From assembly GCA_965601955.1 (NCBI GenBank), contig OZ271855.1:2666001-2730000 (forward strand): a DNA stretch of 64,000 nucleotides, read 5' to 3'. Every line of letters begins with the position of its first letter. Positions within the stretch are counted from its first letter, which is position 1. The stretch comes from RHLJ01 sp965601955. Lineage in GTDB: Bacteria > Bacteroidota > Rhodothermia > Balneolales > Balneolaceae. Position numbers and translations under genes: made by a program. Below are positions 27,060 to 36,880 of this stretch, one piece after another. The notes below the pieces were generated by a model. That model was not told the DNA's origin. It searched no databases and worked only from the letters and a program-made list of their open reading frames with translations.

Positions 27060-29395
27060 GCAATTCGGAAAACAATCCTATAGATCATCATCGGTATTTC
27101 AACGATCCAGAGTACCGAAAGGAAATTCTAGCTCAGAAGAAATCCTCGACCCCTCCTCCCTCTTCAAAAAAAGATGCTGATCCAGCTATAGGAAAGAAAA
27201 TACTTGGAGTACTTGGCATTATTTTGCTAGTAGGTATGATTGGTGTTGGCGGATATGTGTACTTCCTTTTTCAAGGATTACCTTCTATTGCTCAATTAGA
27301 GAATCCAGAAACTGCTATTGCCACCGAGGTGCGCAGCCGGGACGGTGCAGTCTTAGACAAATACTATACACAAAACCGTACCTGGGTTCGATACGATCAA
27401 ATATCACCTCATGCCGTTGACGCCCTGGTGGCTACTGAAGATCATCGATTTTATGATCACTGGGGAATGGATATGATTAGGACACTAGCCATCCCCTACC
27501 ATGTATTGAGAGGAGAGCCTCAAGGAGGTTCCACATTAAGCCAGCAATTAGCGAGAAACCTTTATAAAGAAATTGGGCTGGCTTTTTCGATTTCCAGGAA
27601 ATTCCGGGAGATGATCACCGCTGTACAAATCGAACGGAATTACACAAAGCGAGAAATTATTGAGATGTACCTCAATACGGTAGAGTATCCGAACAGTGCC
27701 TTTGGTATTGAAGCAGCTTCGAGAACTCATTTCAATAAATCAGCAAGCGAGTTAACTCTTTCTGAATCAGCGACCCTTGTTGGCTCCGTTAATGCTGTGT
27801 ATGCCTACAACCCCCGACTCTTCCCCGAGCGCTCAAAATCAAGAAGAGATATCGTTTTGTATTTGATGAATCAACAAGGATTCATTTCTCAAGCTCAAAA
27901 AGAACAACTACAAGCCGTACCTATTCAGCTGGACTATCAACCCCCTTCAAAAGCAGGTAGAGTAAGCCGCTACTTTGGAGAATATGTACGACAAAAAGTA
28001 TCTGGCTGGGCTGAAGAAAACGGGTATGATCTTTACACTGATGGGCTAGTCATTTATACCACTATTGATTCTAAGCTTCAGGCTTATGCTGAAAAAGCGA
28101 TGCGAACAAAGCTGGATTCTTTACAAAAGATTTTCGAATCCGAGTGGACTACCAGAGGAAGTGGAATTTACATGGATAAGCTTTGGGAAGAATTTCCAGG
28201 GTTTAAAGACAGCTTTTTAAGAGATACCGATGAGTATAAAAACGGATTCCAAAAATGGGATACCAAAATTGAACGGGTAGTGTTCGACAGCCTAAAGGCA
28301 GATTCCATGTTTGTGGATTCAGTGATGAAATCGCGAACTCGCCTGGAAGCAGGATTTGTGGCCATAGAACCTTCTAATGGCAATATTCTTGCCTGGGTAG
28401 GCGGTTCCAACTATGGGAATGTGCAATTTGATCATGTATACCAATCGCGCCGGCAAGCTGGATCAACCTTCAAACCATTTGTTTACTCGGTAGCTATCGA
28501 TAATGGCTTTAAACCCTATCATAAATTCTCAAAATACCCCACCAAATATTATGACCGATCTGGTAATGTATGGGCTCCCAAAGACCAAACTGTATCAGAT
28601 GGGCCTATAATGGTACCCCTTCGGCAAGCTTTGGCTCGTAGCCTGAACAATATAACTGTTCGTCTGCTTCCTGAGATTGCCGGATACCCTGGAACGAACA
28701 AATTGTGGGAGCTTGACCCGGCAGCTCGAAAGATTAAGCAAATGGCTTCTAATCTTGGTATCGACATGAGTAATACCCCAGCCTACCCTTCTATTGCATT
28801 GGGAACGGCAGAAGTCAGCTTGCTTGAAATTACAAGTGCCTATACTACTTTTGCTAATGCAGGTGTTCATATAGACCCAATAGCCATTACCAGGATCGAA
28901 GATAAAGAAGGAAATATTTTAGTGGAGTATTTCCCTGAATACCGCCAGGAGGTAATTAGTCCGGAAACTGCGTATATCATGACTGATATGATGCGTGGTG
29001 TGATTCGAGGTGGAGATGGTTACCATGGCACCGGGGTAAGATTAAGGAATGTATATGGCGTTCGACAAGATATTGCCGGTAAAACCGGAACCACACAAAA
29101 CTCAGCAGATAACTGGTTTGTTGGCATGACCCCTCATATTGTGATGGGTGCATGGGTAGGTGGAGAAGACCGCAGAATCCGCTTCCCAACCGATAACCCA
29201 AACAGTATCGGACAGGGTGCTCGCTCTGCCCTCCCTATTGTTGGCCAGTTTATCAATTTTGTTACTGCTGATAAAGATGCTTATTGGGGATATGACGCTT
29301 TTGAACCTCCTCCTGGTTTTGTGATGCCAGAAGATCCAGAGGCTACCCAAAATGAGTTGTTAAGAGATAACAACCGGGGTAGGATTGGGTGGTAA
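27056..29395 (+). CDS. Class A penicillin-binding protein (PBP1-type)
   Basis: The 779-residue bifunctional peptidoglycan synthase has a cytoplasmic N-terminus and a membrane helix at about 46-70. The glycosyltransferase family 51 domain (about 85-275) has catalytic Glu128 (ATEDHRFYDHWG) and GGSTLSQQLARNLY. The transpeptidase domain (about 420-730) has the Ser470-Thr-Phe-Lys473 active site, an SLNN motif and a KTGT motif (AGKTGTTQNSADNW). An insert of about 60 Lys/Asp-rich residues lies before the transpeptidase. It builds and cross-links peptidoglycan. Its start overlaps lpxH. Confidence 0.95.
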   Translation: MSNSENNPIDHHRYFNDPEYRKEILAQKKSSTPPPSSKKDADPAIGKKILGVLGIILLVGMIGVGGYVYFLFQGLPSIAQLENPETAIATEVRSRDGAVLDKYYTQNRTWVRYDQISPHAVDALVATEDHRFYDHWGMDMIRTLAIPYHVLRGEPQGGSTLSQQLARNLYKEIGLAFSISRKFREMITAVQIERNYTKREIIEMYLNTVEYPNSAFGIEAASRTHFNKSASELTLSESATLVGSVNAVYAYNPRLFPERSKSRRDIVLYLMNQQGFISQAQKEQLQAVPIQLDYQPPSKAGRVSRYFGEYVRQKVSGWAEENGYDLYTDGLVIYTTIDSKLQAYAEKAMRTKLDSLQKIFESEWTTRGSGIYMDKLWEEFPGFKDSFLRDTDEYKNGFQKWDTKIERVVFDSLKADSMFVDSVMKSRTRLEAGFVAIEPSNGNILAWVGGSNYGNVQFDHVYQSRRQAGSTFKPFVYSVAIDNGFKPYHKFSKYPTKYYDRSGNVWAPKDQTVSDGPIMVPLRQALARSLNNITVRLLPEIAGYPGTNKLWELDPAARKIKQMASNLGIDMSNTPAYPSIALGTAEVSLLEITSAYTTFANAGVHIDPIAITRIEDKEGNILVEYFPEYRQEVISPETAYIMTDMMRGVIRGGDGYHGTGVRLRNVYGVRQDIAGKTGTTQNSADNWFVGMTPHIVMGAWVGGEDRRIRFPTDNPNSIGQGARSALPIVGQFINFVTADKDAYWGYDAFEPPPGFVMPEDPEATQNELLRDNNRGRIGW

Positions 29396-29432
29396 GCACT
29401 ACACTTCCTTTTTCAGTAAAATCTTTAGGGGT

Positions 29433-30422
29433 ATGAAGTCTATTGCATCAATCTCTTTGATAGCATTTATTGTTTTTTTGACAGGTTGTAGGGATACCAA
29501 TAGTGATTCTGAAATAGAAACAACATTTGGAATTCGACATGATAAGGTGCTTTCTGACTATGAAGGTATAGTAACCAGTAATGATCCGGGTCTCCCAAAT
29601 TTTTCATCAGTAGTTTTTTTCAGCTACAGCCTAGATGGAAGTGATAATGAAGAATTTGTTGCAACTGGAACTCTAATCGATGAAGAATGGATTTTAACCG
29701 CTGGGCATAATTTTTATGATAGTGCAGAACAAGAAAACCCTGCTCCTGTAAGTGGGATTACTGTGTTAACAGGTAATGATCCTAATAATCCCGGTGGAGA
29801 ATACACTGTTTCGCAAATTGTATTACACCCTACCTGGCTTGCTGGTGATCAAGAATATGGTGATGCCAATGATCTATGCTTAGTAAAGCTTTCAACTCCT
29901 ATTATTACACTGACTCCTGTACCTCTTCACACCTCTGGTGAGGAACCAATCGGAAGTACGGTTTGGTTTGCTGGTTTTGGAGATTACTCCAGTACAGCTG
30001 GACAGAACCCTGAACTATTCTCAAAAAAGCACGCCCTGGAAAATGTTTTGGACAGGGAAGCTGACGGTTTTCAAACCTCGTCAAACGGAATTACTTACGA
30101 AGGAGGCTTATTAGCTTTTGATTTTGATGACCCTTCTGGGAGTATTAATTCATTGGGAGATAACACTATTAATGAAGATGAAAATCTATTAGGAGATGGC
30201 TCTAGTTCGCCGGACGCTTTAGAGTTTGAAGGAACTACGGTAGAGGGTGATAGCGGTGGACCGTTATTTATTTTTCATCAAGGGAGATGGGAGCTAGCAG
30301 GTGTATTATCAGGTGGAGCCTCGGAGCCTATAAATAATCATGTCGACAGTAGTTATGGTGACATAAGCATATTTACCAGGGTATCAACTGCCTCAGAATG
30401 GATTCAGTCGATCATTGATTGA
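29433..30422 (+). CDS. Trypsin-like (S1) serine protease lipoprotein
   Basis: The 329-residue protein has a type II signal peptide ending in FLTGC, with lipidated Cys19. The S1 fold has a complete triad: His92 (LTAGHN), Asp147 (NDLCLVKL) and Ser274 (VEGDSGGPLF). An Asp/Asn-rich loop lies between the last two. The frame opens at a TTG at 29385 inside the PBP gene, but the ATG at 29433 gives a normal lipoprotein signal and follows an AGGGG ribosome-binding motif. No PDZ domain is present. It is likely periplasmic or surface-attached; the substrate is unknown. Confidence 0.87.
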   Translation: MKSIASISLIAFIVFLTGCRDTNSDSEIETTFGIRHDKVLSDYEGIVTSNDPGLPNFSSVVFFSYSLDGSDNEEFVATGTLIDEEWILTAGHNFYDSAEQENPAPVSGITVLTGNDPNNPGGEYTVSQIVLHPTWLAGDQEYGDANDLCLVKLSTPIITLTPVPLHTSGEEPIGSTVWFAGFGDYSSTAGQNPELFSKKHALENVLDREADGFQTSSNGITYEGGLLAFDFDDPSGSINSLGDNTINEDENLLGDGSSSPDALEFEGTTVEGDSGGPLFIFHQGRWELAGVLSGGASEPINNHVDSSYGDISIFTRVSTASEWIQSIID

Positions 30423-30638
30423 TACTACTGTAAGTTTTAGAAGGCTCACAGTTGCCCATCAGTTTTTAGCCTTTTCTTATGCCCACTAGAGAGATGTAAA
30501 ACTACGATCATTTAAAGATGAATTAATTTCATCAATTAAATTGATTAAAGTCTATAAAATCCCTTTTATAGCCGTAGCTAATGTTTTGGTCTGTAATAAC
30601 TAACATCAGGTCCGATCCTCAAAAATCTCTTACAACTC

Positions 30639-32885
30639 ATGGAAAAAAACTTGTTTAGACTCCTTCCTTGCATAATCATTCTGGCTCTTCTTTTTACTCC
30701 CAAATTATCACTCGCTCAAACCGCTTATTATGACCTGGATACCCTTATTGAGTCAATCATTGACAAGATGACCATTGAAGAAAAGGTAGGTCAACTAGCC
30801 TTAAGGGGAAGAAGCAGTAGAGAAAGAGGGGCACTACCTGAAGAGTTATTGGCAAGTGTAAGGAATGGTGAGATTGGTGCTTTTTTGAACGTGATGGATA
30901 CCTCCCATGTGCGGAAACTCCAGGAAGTAGCGGTAAACGAAAGTAAGCATGGTATTCCACTTCTTTTTGCACGGGACGTTATTCATGGATTTAAAACTAT
31001 CTTCCCAATTCCCCTAGGACAGGCAGCCAGCTGGAACCCGGACATGGTTGAAGAAGGAAGCAGAATTGCTGCTCTAGAAGCTAGTTCTGTGGGTATTAGA
31101 TGGACATTCGCTCCTATGCTGGATATCACCCAGGACAGCCGCTGGGGACGGATTGCTGAATCCCCGGGCGAGGACCCTTACCTTGCTGGCCAACTGGCAA
31201 GAGCCTATATACGTGGATTCCAGGGGGACGATCTTACTGACCCAACACGAATGGCTGCCACTGCAAAACACTTTATTGCGTACGGTGCAGCTATTGGCGG
31301 TCGGGATTATAACACCACTATTGTAAGCGATGAACAACTCTACAACTTATTCCTCCCTCCTTTTAAGGAAGCCATTGAAGAAAATGTTGCTACACTAATG
31401 TCTTCATTTAATGAAGTAAATGGAGTACCAGCTACCGGAAACAAAAAGATTTTAACAGACATCCTTCGCGGGGAATTTGGCTTTGATGGTTTTGTAGTCT
31501 CTGACTGGAATTCAGTGATCGAAATGATTGCTCATGGTTTTGCTGAAGATTATAAACATGCCGCAGAACTAGCAGCTAATGCAGGGTTGGATATGGAAAT
31601 GACTTCCACTGCTTATGAAGACTTTTTGGTTGAGTTAGTTAGAGAAGGTGCTGTTCCGGAATCTCAACTAGATTTCTATGTACGCAATATTCTTCGGATC
31701 AAATTCAGGCTAAATTTGTTTGCAGCTCCCTTCATTCCACAAAATCATCCGGGCACCTTCTATGCCGAAGAGCATTTAGAAAAAGCCAAAGAAGCTGCCA
31801 TAGAAAGTAGTGTGCTTCTTACAAATGATGGCGTTCTCCCTTTGAAGTCCAACCAAAAGATATTGCTAACCGGGCCTTTGGCTGATAAGGGGCGGGAACA
31901 GTTAGGAACATGGACCTTTGATGGTGAGGGCGACCCTTCCATTACTCCTAAAGAAGCGATGGAAGAAGCTGTATTTGTAGAAGGTCTTAACTTTAGCCGG
32001 GATAAGGACCAGAGTAATTTTCAACGTGTGCTTGATGCTGCTCAGGAGGCTGATGTTATCGTATTTGTAGGCGGTGAAGAAGCCATTCTTTCCGGGGAAG
32101 CGCACTCACGTGCAAATATACAGCTACCGGGAGCACAGGAAGAATTAATAGCGGAATTAGTCAAGCTTGATAAGCCAGTCATTTTAGTATTAATGGCAGG
32201 TAGGCCAATTAATATTACAAACTATGTATCGGACCTAAATGCCGTGCTTATGATGTGGCATCCTGGTACAATGGGCGGTCCGGCATTAAAAGAAATGCTA
32301 TTGGGCATTGCTGAACCTTCCGGCCGTTTACCTGTAAGCTGGCCCAAAGCAGCGGGACAGCTTCCTTATTTTTATAACCATAAAAATACAGGCAGGCCTG
32401 CAAACCCTGAGTCCTTTGTGGGAATAGATGATATACCCATTGGAGCATGGCAAAGTAGCCTTGGTAATGAATCTCACTACTTAGATTTAGGCTTCACCCC
32501 TCTCTTCCCTTTCGGTTATGGACTTTCCTTCAGTGAAGTTGAATATGGAGAGATAAATATCTCCGATTCCAATTTGGGAGAAGGCGAAAGTATTACAGTG
32601 GAAATAGAGGTTTCTAACACCGGAGAACGCACCACTTCAGAAGTCGTACAGCTTTATATTCGTGATAAAGTTGGAAGAATCACCCGCCCTGTTCGCCAGC
32701 TGAAACGGTTTGAAAAGGTAAACCTTGCTCCAGGTGAAAATAGAACCATAACCTTCTCGCTGAGCTATGAAGACTTCAAATATTATGACAACGATGAAAT
32801 TTTTGCTGTAGAGCCCGGAGAGATTGACATCTATGTGGGAAGTAATTCCACAGCTGATAAAAAGGTGACTATAGAGATTGAATAA
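30639..32885 (+). CDS. bglX: Glycoside hydrolase family 3 beta-glucosidase
   Basis: This is a 748-residue secreted enzyme. A signal peptide (1-26) is followed by the GH3 N-terminal barrel (about 35-345), with substrate-site KH (ATAKHFIAYG) and nucleophile Asp289 (GFVVSDWNS). The GH3 C-terminal alpha/beta domain (about 390-620) precedes a fibronectin type III-like domain (about 650-740, ending IDIYVGSNS). It resembles BglX of the periplasm. It likely releases glucose from beta-linked oligosaccharides; the linkage cannot be told. It appears monocistronic, with 216 bp upstream and no SusCD-like neighbours. Confidence 0.93.
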   Translation: MEKNLFRLLPCIIILALLFTPKLSLAQTAYYDLDTLIESIIDKMTIEEKVGQLALRGRSSRERGALPEELLASVRNGEIGAFLNVMDTSHVRKLQEVAVNESKHGIPLLFARDVIHGFKTIFPIPLGQAASWNPDMVEEGSRIAALEASSVGIRWTFAPMLDITQDSRWGRIAESPGEDPYLAGQLARAYIRGFQGDDLTDPTRMAATAKHFIAYGAAIGGRDYNTTIVSDEQLYNLFLPPFKEAIEENVATLMSSFNEVNGVPATGNKKILTDILRGEFGFDGFVVSDWNSVIEMIAHGFAEDYKHAAELAANAGLDMEMTSTAYEDFLVELVREGAVPESQLDFYVRNILRIKFRLNLFAAPFIPQNHPGTFYAEEHLEKAKEAAIESSVLLTNDGVLPLKSNQKILLTGPLADKGREQLGTWTFDGEGDPSITPKEAMEEAVFVEGLNFSRDKDQSNFQRVLDAAQEADVIVFVGGEEAILSGEAHSRANIQLPGAQEELIAELVKLDKPVILVLMAGRPINITNYVSDLNAVLMMWHPGTMGGPALKEMLLGIAEPSGRLPVSWPKAAGQLPYFYNHKNTGRPANPESFVGIDDIPIGAWQSSLGNESHYLDLGFTPLFPFGYGLSFSEVEYGEINISDSNLGEGESITVEIEVSNTGERTTSEVVQLYIRDKVGRITRPVRQLKRFEKVNLAPGENRTITFSLSYEDFKYYDNDEIFAVEPGEIDIYVGSNSTADKKVTIEIE

Positions 32886-32970
32886 AGTCTTGGTTCTTTA
32901 ATAATACGTACTTCGATACACCCTTCAGTAAATCTATAAAAGTTATCCACATACCGTTGATAACTTGATG

Positions 32971-33000
32971 TTGTTTTCGAGTTTTTTATTAATACCTTTG
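32971..33000 (+). promoter_or_regulatory. Bacteroidota-type promoter before the riboswitch
   Basis: TTG (32971-32973), 19 bases, then TACCTTTG (32993-33000). This fits the TTG-N19-21-TAnnTTTG consensus of the main sigma factor in Bacteroidota. Transcription would start about 33007, just before the riboswitch aptamer. Confidence 0.6.
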
Positions 33001-33015
33001 TTTCTAATTAAACAC

Positions 33016-33125
33016 TCCAAGGTGGTTTTTTATAAAACCAAAAGAGGGGAATCACGTGAGAATCGTGAGCTGTTGCGCAACTGTAAGTGATTGTTATACA
33101 ATCATAAGCCAGATTACCTTCCTTG
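33016..33125 (+). ncRNA. Cobalamin (B12) riboswitch
   Basis: The aptamer shows GGTGG (33021-33025), GAGGGGAATCACGTGAGAAT (33044-33063), the GAGCTGTTGCGCAACTGTAA core (33067-33086) and the B12 box GCCAGATTACC (33108-33118). Order and spacing match the cobalamin riboswitch class. About 150 bases separate it from the nrdB start at 33263; a TTGCTT/AAGCAA hairpin (33138-33157) may be part of the expression platform. No strong terminator follows, so control may be translational. The riboswitch controls the two downstream ribonucleotide reductase genes, expected to be shut off when B12 is plentiful. Confidence 0.9.
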
Positions 33126-33262
33126 ACAGTGTGGATATTGCTTCGCATCAAAAGCAAGTGTCCGGATTCTGAATGGATAGTTAGTATTTCTATAAGCTGT
33201 TACTGACTTCACTTTCGTTCACGCTGCTTTTGAGTATCCCACAACTAAAAAACAAAGGCGGC

Positions 33263-34237
33263 ATGAGTATTTTTGAAAAACGAATTAACTATAAACCATT
33301 TGAATATCCTGAGGTCTTACAATTCACCGAGGCTATCAATAAATCTTTTTGGGTACATTCCGAAATAGATTTTACAGCTGACGTACAGGACTTCCACTCT
33401 CATCTACAAGAACACGAAAAACAGGCAGTAAAAAGAAGCTTATTAGCTATCGCTCAAATCGAGGTAGCTGTAAAATCATTCTGGGGAAATTTATATCACC
33501 ATTTGCCAAAGCCGGAATTCAATGGTTTGGGCAGTACATTTGCTGAATGCGAATTCAGACATTCTGAAGCATATTCTCGTCTGTTAGAGGTATTGGGCTA
33601 CAATGACGAGTTTAAATATCTGATTGAAACTCCAGTAATCCGAAAGCGAGTAGATTACTTATCTCAGGCTCTTGCTCACTCAAAATCTGAAGATAAGGAG
33701 AGATATATCTTTTCACTTATTCTTTTTTCAATACTTATCGAAAACGTTTCCCTCTTCAGCCAGTTTGCTATCATCCTCTCCTTCACGCGTTTTAAAGGAG
33801 CATTAAAAAACATTAGCAATATCATTGCATGGACTTCGGTTGATGAGCAGATTCATGCGAATGCCGGCATTTATATTGTAAATACATTTCGCTCAGAATT
33901 CCCAGATTTCTTCAACGAGCAAACAGTTGCAGAAGTAAAAGAGATTGTATCCCATTCCATAGAAGTTGAATCTGAAATTCTGGATTGGATATTTGAGGAA
34001 GGTGAGATTGAGAACATTACGAAAAAGAATCTGCTCGACTTCATGAAATTCAGAGCAGATGAAAGCCTATCACAGATTGGTATAGAAAAACTGTTTTTTA
34101 TTTCTGAATACGATTACCAGCCTGTTTCATGGTTCGAAGAAGAAGTATTTGCAAATAGTCTGGATGATTTTTTTGCAAAACGCCCTGTTGATTACACCAA
34201 GCATGATAAAAGCATCACGGCTGACGACCTGTTCTGA
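33263..34237 (+). CDS. nrdB: Class I ribonucleotide reductase beta subunit
   Basis: This 324-residue ferritin-like protein holds the metal/radical cofactor that starts the reduction of ribonucleotides. Candidate ligands are Glu67, Glu97, His100, Glu160, Glu195 and His198, and the radical Tyr104 is present (ECEFRHSEAYSRL). The first ligand is Glu where E. coli has Asp. The C-terminal tail (ADDLF) is the probable alpha-subunit docking peptide. The frame extends to a TTG at 33230, but the ATG at 33263 follows an AAAGGCGG motif and gives the usual N-terminus. A cobalamin riboswitch lies upstream and nrdA 53 bp downstream. Confidence 0.94.
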   Translation: MSIFEKRINYKPFEYPEVLQFTEAINKSFWVHSEIDFTADVQDFHSHLQEHEKQAVKRSLLAIAQIEVAVKSFWGNLYHHLPKPEFNGLGSTFAECEFRHSEAYSRLLEVLGYNDEFKYLIETPVIRKRVDYLSQALAHSKSEDKERYIFSLILFSILIENVSLFSQFAIILSFTRFKGALKNISNIIAWTSVDEQIHANAGIYIVNTFRSEFPDFFNEQTVAEVKEIVSHSIEVESEILDWIFEEGEIENITKKNLLDFMKFRADESLSQIGIEKLFFISEYDYQPVSWFEEEVFANSLDDFFAKRPVDYTKHDKSITADDLF

Positions 34238-34290
34238 TCTTTTCAGAATCATTGACCTAAAACTCCCTTCACAATAAAAACTAAAGTAAT

Positions 34291-35937
34291 ATGGAAAGAT
34301 TATGGTGGCTTAATGATGAAAGCCAAAACATGCTGAAACGAGGTTACCTGCTAAAAGGTGAAACTGTTGAAACAGCCATTGAACGGATAGCTACTGCTGC
34401 TGCAAAAAGATTATATAAACCAGAACTCACCGAATCATTCATTGAGATGATAGAAAAAGGCTGGATGAGTTTAAGTTCTCCTATATGGGCAAATATGGGT
34501 ACCGAAAGAGGACTTCCTATTTCCTGTTTTAATGTATATGTGCCGGACAATATCGAAGGCATTACGCATAAACTGGGAGAGGTTATTATGCAGACAAAAC
34601 TTGGCGGAGGGACGTCCGGTTATTTTGGCGAATTGAGAGAAAGAGGCAGCGCTGTAACGGACAACGGAAAAAGTAGTGGAGCTGTGAGCTTTATGAAGCT
34701 ATTCGATACTGCTATGGATACCATATCCCAGGGTGGAGTTCGAAGAGGTGCTTTTGCTGCTTATCTTGATATTGATCACCCTGATATTGCAGAATTTTTG
34801 GAGATTAAAAATATCGGTAGTCCTATTCAAAACCTCTTCTTTGGGGTTTGTATCCCCGATTACTGGATGAACGAAATGATAGAAGGAGACCAGGAAAAAC
34901 GAACTATCTGGGCTAAAGTCCTTGAAAGTAGGCAGCAAAAAGGCCTCCCCTACCTGTTCTTTTCCGATAACATAAACAGGTTTAAACCTGATGTATATAT
35001 AGACAAGAATATGACCATCAGCTCAAGCAATTTATGCTCAGAAATAGCTCTTCCATCCAATCATGACGAGTCTTTTATTTGCTGTTTATCCTCTATGAAT
35101 TTAGAACTATATGACGAGTGGAAAGACACAGATGCAGTAAAGAGAGCCACCTTTTTCCTAGATGCTGTTCTGCAAGAATTCATCATAAAAACGGAAGATG
35201 ACCATTATCTCGCCTCAGCGAACAAATTTGCAAAACGACATCGGGCTCTCGGTTTAGGAGTATTGGGCTGGCATTCCTATCTGCAAAAAAATATGATTCC
35301 GTTTGAAGGCTTGCGTGCAAAATCCCTCACAAATGAAATCTTCAAGCATATTAGTGAACAGGCTAATGAGGCAAGTAAGGAACTGGCGACTATATATGGA
35401 GAACCTGAATTACTACAGGAATATGGCAGACGGAACACTACACTGATGGCCATAGCTCCTACTACTTCCTCTTCAGCGATTCTTGGCCAGGCATCACCCG
35501 GAATTGAGCCATTCAGTAGTAATTACTACAAAGCGGGGCTAGCTAAAGGTAATTTCATGAGAAAGAATAAATACCTTCGAGAATTATTAATTGAAAAAGG
35601 TCTGGATACAGAGGAAACCTGGAGAAGCATTATGCTGAATCAGGGTAGCGTTCAACATCTGGATCAATTAACAACCGAAGAAAAAGAAGTATTCAAAACA
35701 TTCAAAGAAATCAGTCAACTGGAGATTATCCAGCAAGCTTCTATACGGCAAAAATATATCGACCAGGCACAGAGCTTAAATCTGAATATACCTCATAATC
35801 TTCCGGTTAAAGAAGTAAATAAGTTGATCATTGAGGCATGGGAACTAGGGGTTAAAACCTTGTATTACCAACGTAGCCAAAGCGTATCAAAAGAGTTTGT
35901 TTCTAATATAGTCTCCTGCTCAAGCTGTGAAGCATAA
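34291..35937 (+). CDS. nrdA: Class I ribonucleotide reductase alpha subunit, no ATP cone
   Basis: The 548-residue catalytic subunit converts ribonucleoside diphosphates to deoxy forms. Key residues are Cys79 (LPISCFNVY), the radical site Asn247-x-Cys249-x-Glu251 (NLCSEIAL), the paired Cys265 (CCLSSMNL) and the C-terminal CSSCEA reductant tail. It starts directly in the core domain, so the N-terminal ATP-cone overall-activity site of E. coli NrdA (761 residues) is absent. Feedback inhibition by dATP through a cone is therefore unlikely. It follows nrdB in the riboswitch-led operon. Confidence 0.94.
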   Translation: MERLWWLNDESQNMLKRGYLLKGETVETAIERIATAAAKRLYKPELTESFIEMIEKGWMSLSSPIWANMGTERGLPISCFNVYVPDNIEGITHKLGEVIMQTKLGGGTSGYFGELRERGSAVTDNGKSSGAVSFMKLFDTAMDTISQGGVRRGAFAAYLDIDHPDIAEFLEIKNIGSPIQNLFFGVCIPDYWMNEMIEGDQEKRTIWAKVLESRQQKGLPYLFFSDNINRFKPDVYIDKNMTISSSNLCSEIALPSNHDESFICCLSSMNLELYDEWKDTDAVKRATFFLDAVLQEFIIKTEDDHYLASANKFAKRHRALGLGVLGWHSYLQKNMIPFEGLRAKSLTNEIFKHISEQANEASKELATIYGEPELLQEYGRRNTTLMAIAPTTSSSAILGQASPGIEPFSSNYYKAGLAKGNFMRKNKYLRELLIEKGLDTEETWRSIMLNQGSVQHLDQLTTEEKEVFKTFKEISQLEIIQQASIRQKYIDQAQSLNLNIPHNLPVKEVNKLIIEAWELGVKTLYYQRSQSVSKEFVSNIVSCSSCEA

Positions 35938-36177
35938 TTATGAGGAAGTTTACCCGATTACTTAATGAGAGCAGTCCGTCTGTAGTCTTGAATTCAGAGC
36001 TATAGTTGGGACAGCAAGTTTCTGGTCTATAACTGTTAACAGCAATGGATGAAAGATCAACTAGGAATTACTGAATCAAATGTTCAATTCACCTTCCAAT
36101 TTGTTCAACTCACTTTATTTCTGGCATTAAAATTCTCGAAATCATTGTTCATTTGTATTGAATTTCAAATCAATACA

Positions 36178-36858
36178 ATGAATAAAATGAAAACTAAGCT
36201 AATAATCGTATGGCTTTGTACAGCTGTCATTTATTTTCTGTTTCTAACATGGAATGGGTTATTCACAAACCCATTATCAGAACAGGAGATAGAAAAATAC
36301 ATTGAAGTCTTAAAAAAGAATGCCTCTGAAGATGACTTAGAAAACAATTACTCTGAAGGTGACTTGGAAGAGATACTATCATTCATGCAGGAAGATGACG
36401 GTAAACCTATAATTATGGTAAACGCAATCAAACTATATGATACTCCAAAAATTGTGAATGGAAAAACTTTCAGTTCCTCCGAAGAAGCTCTTGCCGATTA
36501 TACGAGTTTTGTAGGACCATATTTACTCAAGAGGGGTAGTTATCCAATATTTAGTGGAACATCACTAATGGATGCTCCTACAGTGTGGGGAATTGAAAAC
36601 GCAAAAGAATGGACTACAGCTTCGCTGGTAAGATATAAAAGCCGAAGAGTAATGATGGAATTATCTACGGATCCTGTTTTTCAACAATTCCATGATAGTA
36701 AAGTAGCAGCTATGGAAAAGACAATGGCTTTTCCAGTACGTTCTGATATTCATCTTGTTAATTTAAGCCTGTTTGTAGGACTGTTTTTGACGGTTATTGG
36801 ATTGGCTATTTCATTGTTTATAGTAAGAAGAAACATTGCTCCTTTTGAAACGCAATAG
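36178..36858 (+). CDS. DUF1330-like domain between two membrane helices
   Basis: The 226-residue protein begins with a membrane helix (about residues 6-26). A soluble domain (about 55-185) resembles the DUF1330 ferredoxin-like fold (PIIMVNAIKLYD near its start, ASLVRYKSRRVMMEL near its end). A second membrane helix follows (about 192-214). The frame is open from 36049, but the first 43 residues look like non-coding sequence and the ATG at 36178 gives a clean N-terminal anchor; an ATG at 36187 is also possible. No function is assigned to DUF1330. It is preceded by 240 bp without a recognisable gene and followed by a terminator. Confidence 0.55.
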   Translation: MNKMKTKLIIVWLCTAVIYFLFLTWNGLFTNPLSEQEIEKYIEVLKKNASEDDLENNYSEGDLEEILSFMQEDDGKPIIMVNAIKLYDTPKIVNGKTFSSSEEALADYTSFVGPYLLKRGSYPIFSGTSLMDAPTVWGIENAKEWTTASLVRYKSRRVMMELSTDPVFQQFHDSKVAAMEKTMAFPVRSDIHLVNLSLFVGLFLTVIGLAISLFIVRRNIAPFETQ

Positions 36859-36880
36859 TCTTATATATCTCTATATAAAA

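Noticed and set aside
35938..36177. A possible gene between nrdA and the DUF1330-like gene
   Set aside because: The only open frame merges with the downstream gene; its first 43 codons have no family signal or ribosome-binding site, so I treat the segment as leader.
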